Source: Catonia carolina (lineage: Eukaryota > Arthropoda > Insecta > Hemiptera > Achilidae). Taken from it: a stretch of DNA of 64,000 nt. The translations under genes and the position numbers were made by a program. The stretch lies in assembly GCA_035578175.1 (NCBI GenBank), contig JAQMRL010000014.1, forward strand, positions 17,651,495-17,715,494, read 5' to 3'. The notes under the pieces were generated by a model. The model was not told where the DNA came from. It ran no database searches and was given only the letters and a program-made list of their open reading frames with translations. Below are positions 57,851 through 64,000 of the stretch, one piece after another; positions within the stretch are counted from its first letter, which is position 1; every line of letters begins with the position of its first letter.

Positions 57851-58229
57851 TTTTTTTATTTACACCCATAATTTCCAAGTTACACATTTATTTCATTGGT
57901 TTTTGAAACAATAAAGTAAGTTAATTACTTAACCACACACATTACATGTTCTAATTAAACTAATTTTACAACAAAATAATTAACTAAACTTACAACAATT
58001 AACTGGGGAAAAATGTGGTTAGGTACCTAATTGAAAATTGTGTTGAGGCACCATCAAGCTCGGAAAAAGAAAGAATAGCCTACAGCCAAGTTAAAAGAAA
58101 AACAATATAAATTTTTTATTTTAGTTTTAAATGAGTAGATAAAAACGACAAACAATTATGCGTACTTTTTTAAATATATATGGATAAAGACTACATTCTA
58201 AAACTGAAATACGATATTTCTTCTTCTTC
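57851..58229. other. AT-rich spacer
   Basis: No supported feature. Confidence 0.5.
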
Positions 58230-58545
58230 TTCTGCCTTTCAAAGATTAGGCATCTCTGCCTGTTCCGAACCTCTCAAATCTGCCCATCCCTTTTTCGGGC
58301 GTCCTCGTTCTCTCCTGCTCTCCGGCTTATAGCCCATTGTCTCCTTAGGTAACCTATCCTCCCGCATTCTGTTTACATGCTCTAACCACTGCATTCTGTT
58401 TTGAGATACCTTGTTGTTTATAGAGAAGATGTTGAGTTCTTTCCTTATCTCGGTATTCCAGTAACAATCTTCTCTACTACACCCATATGTATGTCGAAGA
58501 AATACGATATTTAAATATAAAATAATGATATTAGCCAAAAATTAC
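58230..58545 (-). pseudogene. LINE C-terminal fragment
   Basis: The frame reads RKELNIFSINNKVSQNRMQW, LEHVNRMREDRLPKETM and RRERGRPKKGWADL. This is the classic post-RT tail of insect LINEs. Upstream RT is missing; CT-rich sequence follows at 58555-58760. Confidence 0.75.
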
Positions 58546-58860
58546 TTTTAATATTTACTTCCTCCCTATTTCTCTCTTACTTATTTCCCATCTCACTTAC
58601 CCCCCCATTATAGTTGTATTGTTTTTGCTCTTTCTAACTTATTTACTCCCCCTATTATTTACCTTTTTACTTACGTACTCACCATCTCATTCTTACTTAC
58701 GCACAATATGCCTTTTACTTTCTTACCTTATCACTCGTGTCAACTTACCCTATAACCCCTCTCAATTATTTACATTATGTACATTTAGCTACAACAACGA
58801 TTAGATTGTTATATTGAAGCCTGCGAAAAAACCAGCTGTTCATAAACAGCTGACTTACTA

Positions 58861-59999
58861 TAAAAATCTGATGTGAAACACCCTCACAACCTTCTCTTGT
58901 CAATGTAAATAATGAACCATATAACTTTACATTAATAAGAACACATTAAAAATTTAAAAAAAACTAACCTCAAAAACTATAACCTAATTTTAATCATGAC
59001 TGAATGATGCAAAATGAAAACCAACCTTAGTTTGGCTTAACAATCACTCTTTGGCACTAAACCAAATTTTTTATCTGTAGAGAAAAATGCTTTAAAGTTG
59101 TATATCTACGTATTTAATTTAAATTTCTATGTATTTAGTTATATAGTATACTTTTGTCGTAAAATGCGTACCAAAAAAAAAAAAAAATGCCGAAATCTTA
59201 ACAAATCTATTTTGTTACAGATTTTCATGAAAATATAAGTTTCAATCACTAATAAAGGCTATATTAAGCGTAATACAAAGAACTGCCCATAACAGACAGG
59301 TAGAGTGTCAAATTATTTACACTCAATCTGTTCATTGCAGGGCTAAAATAAATAGTTCTGTTTCTTATCACATGGTCAGCCAATTAAATGACTGAATCAT
59401 TTAAGAACAGAAGAGGTAGAGGTGTACTGTGACACTAATCAGAGTTATCTCCTCTGAAAGTAATGAAATTCATTATACAGCCAGACCCTGTTGTGAATGA
59501 AGTGAAGGTGTCATTTGCAGAGTGGAAAATATGTGCTTTTCAGAGGGCCCGGCATGCTGATAAGCGTACTTTTCCACTCGGTGAGGAAGGCAATGGTAAA
59601 CCACCTCACTCCTCGTTTTACTTAGTAAAACCTCTACAGGCTCAAACCAGTCTTTTGGCTGATGACCTAAACAACAATACAAAGAAATGTTTTGGATAAA
59701 AGTTTTAGATTTTTAATTGCCTACAACGTTAAGATTACACACTTTTGCCCTAAAAAGCATATTAAGGCTGCAATCTTAAAAAAAAGAATATTTCTACGAA
59801 AGCAAAGCCTACTCAAGAATTTCTGCAAACATGGCACCTACCCTATCTTATAGCGTATGAAAAATGTAATAAATGAGGCGATTTTAAATAAATTCGAAGC
59901 AGCTGTTTTTGAGACAATCGCAAAAAGTGAAAAATTACATGAATAAACTAATTACAGTACTTTTCTTTCTATATTCATGTAGGAGAGAGAAAGAAAAAC
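58861..59999 (-). mobile_element. HINE-A copy with SINE B inside
   Basis: 3' tip CTGATGTGAAACACCCTCAC; the body is interrupted by SINE B at 59283-59675. The microsatellite region is deleted, and the degenerate 5' end reads GTAGGAGAGAGAAAGAAAAA. Confidence 0.85.
59283..59675 (+). mobile_element. SINE B, full length, in HINE-A
   Basis: Perfect 11-bp duplications AATACAAAGAA at 59272-59282 and 59676-59686. Head CTGCCCATAACAGACAGG, tail CTAAACAAC. One of the best-preserved copies. Confidence 0.95.
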
Positions 60000-60043
60000 T
60001 TGTGTCAAGATAATTTAGTTGCTGAACACCAAAATGATTACAA

Positions 60044-61225
60044 CTACTATCGGTTTCATAATCATAGACACCCGAGTTTGAACCTTAGCATCTCAGAAAT
60101 TATTATGAGTCGGATTTTAACATATTTTACATCAAAATTTAGCTCATTTTATTTTGCGTTGATCTATAATGAACCTATATATTTAATGTTGTTCAAAAAT
60201 TGTCTATCGAGGTTAGAAGACAAAAAGACCCGGTTTTTTGCTACCGCAACAAATTTAATGCGTTTAGAGGCTTGTAACTCGATAAATTATTTGACCGAAA
60301 AGTTTGAAATTTTAATTTAACATAGACAATTATTATCTTACAGCCTGTACGAAATTTCAAATTCGTACGTTATTGAAATTTTGATTTATTAACAATATTC
60401 TGAACCCTTGCTATCTCGGTAACCGCTCGATCGTTCGGCACGGACAAACTATCGTTTTATTCAGCGTAAGAAGTTTAACACAGATGTGTTGATAACATGA
60501 AATATTGATTGGCCAATGTTGTGGTATAATTTTAAAAATTTTGAAAAATAAACTTGGTAATGCGGGGGTCGCTACTATCCATGTTGCCTGAATCTGACTT
60601 TCTACCTGAATTGGCAATGCAGTCTTTCAATTCAGGTAGACAGCCCGAAAAAATGTCACGTACTCAATTTGGCAAAATGGATAGTAGCGCCCCCCCCACC
60701 CACACATTACCAAGTCTATTTTTCAAAATTTTTAAAATTATACCACAACATTGGCCAATCAATATTTCATGTTATCAACACATCTGTTTTAAGTTTTTTA
60801 CGCTAAATAAAACGATAGTTTGCTCGTGCCGAACGATCGAGCGGTTACCGAGATAGCAAGGGTTCAGAATATTGATAATAAATCAAAATTTCAATAACGT
60901 ACGAATTTGAAATTTCGTACACGCTGTAAGAATATAATTATATCTATTTTGAGTTAAAATTTCAAACTTTCCGGTTAAATAATTATCGAGTTACACGCCA
61001 CTAAACGCATGAAATTTGTTGCGGTAGCAAAAAACCGGGTCTGTTTGTCTTTCAACCTCGATATCGTAGCTTTTCAACAAAATTAAAAATATAGGTTTCT
61101 TATAGGACAACGCAAAATAAAATGAGCTAAATTTTTATGTAAAATATGTTGAAATCCGACTCTTAGTTTAGGAGATGCAAAGGTTCAAACTCGGGTGTTT
61201 ATGATTATGAAACCGACAGTAGTAG
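60044..61225. mobile_element. Foldback element, 1.18-kb near-palindrome
   Basis: Arms of ~550 bp: CTACTATCGGTTTCATAATC at 60044 is mirrored at 61224, and CATTGGCCAATCAATATTTC near 60760 is mirrored near 60515. The centre has the 12-bp hairpin CTACCTGAATTG (60602-60613 and 60628-60639). The same protein-like reading (FFKIFKIIPQHWPINISCYQ) appears on both strands, which is a consequence of the palindrome and not a gene. Confidence 0.9.
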
Positions 61226-61677
61226 ATAAATTTTAACTGTCAAACATTTGAATCAATATTATTATTTGGTTAGTTATTATTCGATGGAAATAGCAATTCA
61301 AAGTTTATAAGGTTATGAAAAATACAAATACCGACTAGTATTTTGATAAAATGTAAAATTTATACATGTGACAAAATTACAGAGTAGGCAGTCGAATTTA
61401 TTTGGTTAGATTTTGAAATACTAGGAAGGAATGTAGCGGTAGAAATGATGGAACGGCGGGGTGGTTGGATCAAAATAGGGGTAACAAAATGAAATAGAGG
61501 TTTAGAGATGGAATTATAGAGAAGGGAAAGGGGTTGACCGCGATAGGATCCGAGATGAGGAAGAAAATGAGGCGGTAGGGGTTGAGAATAGTTTAGCCGA
61601 CGTTTTTGTCGTTATGTAGAAGAAGACAACCAAATGGAAATACCGGTTGTTCGGAAAATACTTTCAACTTTTTTTAA
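61226..61677. other. Sequence without recognised features
   Basis: A purine-rich stretch at 61430-61620. No gene recognised. Confidence 0.45.
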
Positions 61678-62196
61678 AAAAATTCGTTCTGAAACACTCA
61701 CACATATTTCTCTTGCCAATACAAATAATTAACAATATAACCTAACATTACAAATAAACAAAACATACTAATCTTAAAAAGCATAACCTTTTTTTAATAA
61801 TGGGTGAATGATCCAAAATTGAAATCAACCTCAGTTTGGCTTTAAAATACGGAAAATCACTCTTTCACGCTAAACTAGGCTTTTTAGAGAAAAATGCTCT
61901 CAATAAATTTGTAGATCTTTTAACTTCCTATAAATTTTATTATATACTACTCATTTGTCGTAAAATGCATAGCCTACTAAGACTGAAATCTCAAAAAATC
62001 CATTTTTTACACATTTTCGTGAAAAATACCCAGAAAAGTGCTAATTACCGCTAAACTAAGCATTGTACAAAAAAATGTTTGAAATAAAAGTTGTAGGATT
62101 TTAAATTTCCTACAACTTTTATTGTATAAATTTTTGTGCTAAAGTGCATATTAAAGCCGCAATCGTAAAAAAACCATTGTTTTACGAGATACCTAT
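61678..62196 (-). mobile_element. HINE-A 3' half
   Basis: CTGAAACACTCACACATATT to the internal hairpin (about 62085-62125) and the GCAATCGTAAAAAAACC block; the 5' half is missing. Confidence 0.85.
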
Positions 62197-63240
62197 ATTA
62201 GAAGAAGGCCACCCTATATTAAAGAAAAGAGAGAAAACGATAATGGAAACAGTAGAGTGAGAGCGAGAAGGAGCAAATATTTCACCCCCGTGTCTACTCA
62301 CACCTCTTCAAAACGCTTTAGACCATCGTACAGCTGAACCAGCGCCCCCAAAAGGGTAACCCTTCTTTAACGCAATCCTTAACCGACGATCATCAAGCCC
62401 ACCCTCCCAAAACTAACCGACACTGAATTGAAAATCCCGCCCCAGTCATTAGTAAAGGTTGTATAAGGGTTAAAGGTGAAGAGGAAATGACTGCTGCACC
62501 AAAAAGCTTAACTTTCAAAACCAAATTGCCACTTTTCGCAACTACATTAATTAAACCTTTGTATTAAAACATTCATTATAAACTTATTAAAGTCTACCTT
62601 AAAAAAAACTATTGCGGATTAAGATCCGCAATACTTAAATGTAAAATTAACATATAATTAATTTACATCAAATTTTGTCGTTTAGTTTTAATTTAGATCA
62701 CTTCAAAATAATCTTAAAATATTTCAAGAATCTTTTCTAAAACTCTCATTCCTTTACTTTACAAAATACTGCTTATAATCGTATAATTTAACCAGCACTT
62801 AGGTAAATAAGTTTAATTATTTTTTAAAAACTAGTATAAACACACACGATTATCTCTTACCAATGTAATTACTGATATATATTGTGATCGCAGAAAAAGA
62901 TGGTTCGCGAAGGTTCTGGTGTTTTCATGAAATGGTGCAGAGTAGATAATAGAGTGAAAAAGGAATAATAGGACAAAAATAACAATAACATAATAGCAAC
63001 AATAATTGACAACAGGACAATAGTGACAATAAAGGTGTGCCTATTCATGAGGGTTGTTTGGAATAACTGCGCTATTGTGTAGGATACAAGGTCGGGTATT
63101 GTGTACGGCTATTTATGAAGTTTTTTACGGTTTCTATTTACAATAGTTGACTTGTTTACAATAGATTTTTCTAGCACTCATTTATAAAGGATTTTTTGTA
63201 CTCTATTGTTTATTCGGTGTTTTTCGAGTAGGTTCTTTTG
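62197..63240. other. Unidentified, with a decayed HINE-A 3' tip
   Basis: 62828-62876 resembles the HINE-A tip (ACACACGATTATCTCTTACC). The rest, including a GC-richer block 62280-62480, is not recognised. Part of it may be the U3 region of an LTR leading to the promoter at 63248. Confidence 0.35.
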
Positions 63241-63247
63241 ATTCACT

Positions 63248-63283
63248 ATAAAAGAGACCCCCGAGCGCGGTCAGCAGTCAGTA
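63248..63283 (+). promoter_or_regulatory. TATA plus initiator core promoter
   Basis: TATAAAA at 63248-63254 and the arthropod initiator TCAGT at 63279-63283, whose A is 33 bp from the first T of the TATA box. The spacing fits an RNA polymerase II start. The downstream 350 bp have no long frame and contain AATAAA near 63587. Confidence 0.65.
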
Positions 63284-64000
63284 TTTCGTTTGATCTTTGA
63301 CGAGTGGTTACGGCGCGTATTTCGGGTTACGTATCCGAGTATTGTAGTGGTTCACGGTTGTTATACTGCCTTTGTTTGTGTGCGTATTGTGTAAGTGTAT
63401 TAAGTTCAGTTTTTGTGTATTCAGTTCCATTTTATATGTGTAGTCTATAAAATTGGTTGTAAGTAGTGCTAAGTAAATTATTAAGTTATTTATTGTTGAT
63501 TATTTATTTAAAGTAATTTGATAAGTTATTTATTGTATTACTTTATTATAATTAGTCTATTATTTATTTTGTAAATCGTTTAGTGTAATAAATATTTGTA
63601 ATTGTAAACTTTAGTGTATTAATTATTTAATAACCTAGATCCCGAAACGGACCTTAGCGATAAGTGTCACAATATGATCTACGTTTAATTATGGGTGATT
63701 AGTAATAATGTGATAATTTTTAAAAGGAAAGAATGTTCAAGAATTTTTGAGAAGGACCGAGATTTAAAAAGTGTTAATGTACATAATAGTAATAATAGTA
63801 ATTAATAGTAGTAGAAGAAATAGAAATTAAACGCAGAAATGGTTTGTATAGTATAAGTCAGCCTTTTGTTGTACGGCTACCTAAAGGTGTCGGGTATCTA
63901 TTTAGAATTGGCTCTTTTTGTAACCATTGTATTCAGTTATAATGAGTTGTTTAGATTTTGTATTGTTATTATTATATCGAAAATCATCAGCCTAACGTGC
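63284..64000 (+). other. Putative transcribed leader or LTR R/U5 region
   Basis: AT-rich sequence rich in TTATTTATT. Blocks at 63770-63930 recur at 9290-9560, so it is repetitive. A retrotransposon LTR plus leader is the likeliest reading, but the coding part lies outside the window. Confidence 0.4.

Noticed and set aside
60411..60856. Two near-identical proteins on opposite strands
   Set aside because: They mirror each other because the locus is a palindrome. There is no domain, and the sibling copy at 50.9 kb does not keep the frame.
63248..64000. A host gene promoter at the right end
   Set aside because: Possible, but the leader is repeated at 9.3 kb and no coding sequence is visible, so a retrotransposon origin is more likely.

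Overview
This window looks like gene-poor, AT-rich insect chromosome. That reading rests on mariner-type transposases, tRNA-derived SINEs, several non-LTR retrotransposon remnants and one arthropod-style TATA/TCAGT core promoter. The exact taxon cannot be fixed by eye; a hemipteran is only a guess. I found no intact host protein-coding gene. The open reading frames are decayed transposon pieces, or frames running through AC/GT microsatellites and repeats. The window is a dense, nested layer of mobile elements.

The dominant feature is one family of about 0.9-1.0 kb elements, called HINE-A here, with roughly 30 full copies or fragments on both strands. Each has a 5' end reading TTTTTACTTTCTCTTGCC, a GT (or AC) microsatellite about 150 bp in, a conserved internal hairpin, the 5' motif repeated inverted near the 3' end (GGCAAGAGAAAGT), and a final hairpin GTGTGA-GTGTT-TCACAC. 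This architecture matches Helentron-associated non-autonomous elements (HINE/DINE-1 type). Other repeats repeatedly land inside HINE-A, so empty sites can be rebuilt. Two canonical Helitrons (4902-5770 and 37369-38765) sit exactly between A and T. A 522-bp solo LTR (38968-39489) has 5-bp target duplications. Two SINE-like B copies have clean 11-bp duplications, and tRNA-derived SINEs C and D also occur inside HINE-A or other elements.

Layout: 1-7.9 kb holds HINE-A copies, a mariner with an inverted middle, a LINE remnant, Helitron 1 and a 3'-to-3' palindromic HINE-A. 8-14 kb holds a LINE, three kinds of tRNA-derived SINE and HINE-A. 15-20 kb holds a mariner-like MITE, a LINE C-terminus and HINE-A. 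20-30 kb holds HINE-A, a transposase start, a LINE tail and SINEs nested in SINEs. 30.7-33.4 kb holds a TIR-bounded composite containing a mariner-like transposon and a 170-bp tandem array. 33-40 kb holds HINE-A plus the three-layer Helitron/SINE/LTR locus and a mariner relic. 42-45 kb holds a long-inverted-repeat transposon and a 584-bp insertion with a TATA box and a perfect histone-mRNA-type 3' stem-loop. 45-53 kb holds SINEs, MITEs, a foldback half and HINE-A. 53-60 kb holds LINE and transposase fragments and a CT-rich minisatellite. 60-61.2 kb is a 1.2-kb foldback palindrome. The last kilobase holds a TATA/initiator promoter with a leader also present at 9.3 kb.

The observations most worth checking are the histone-type stem-loop insertion, the palindromic breakpoints inside elements (2.2, 7.1 and 33.9 kb), and the HINE-A family as a carrier of microsatellites.
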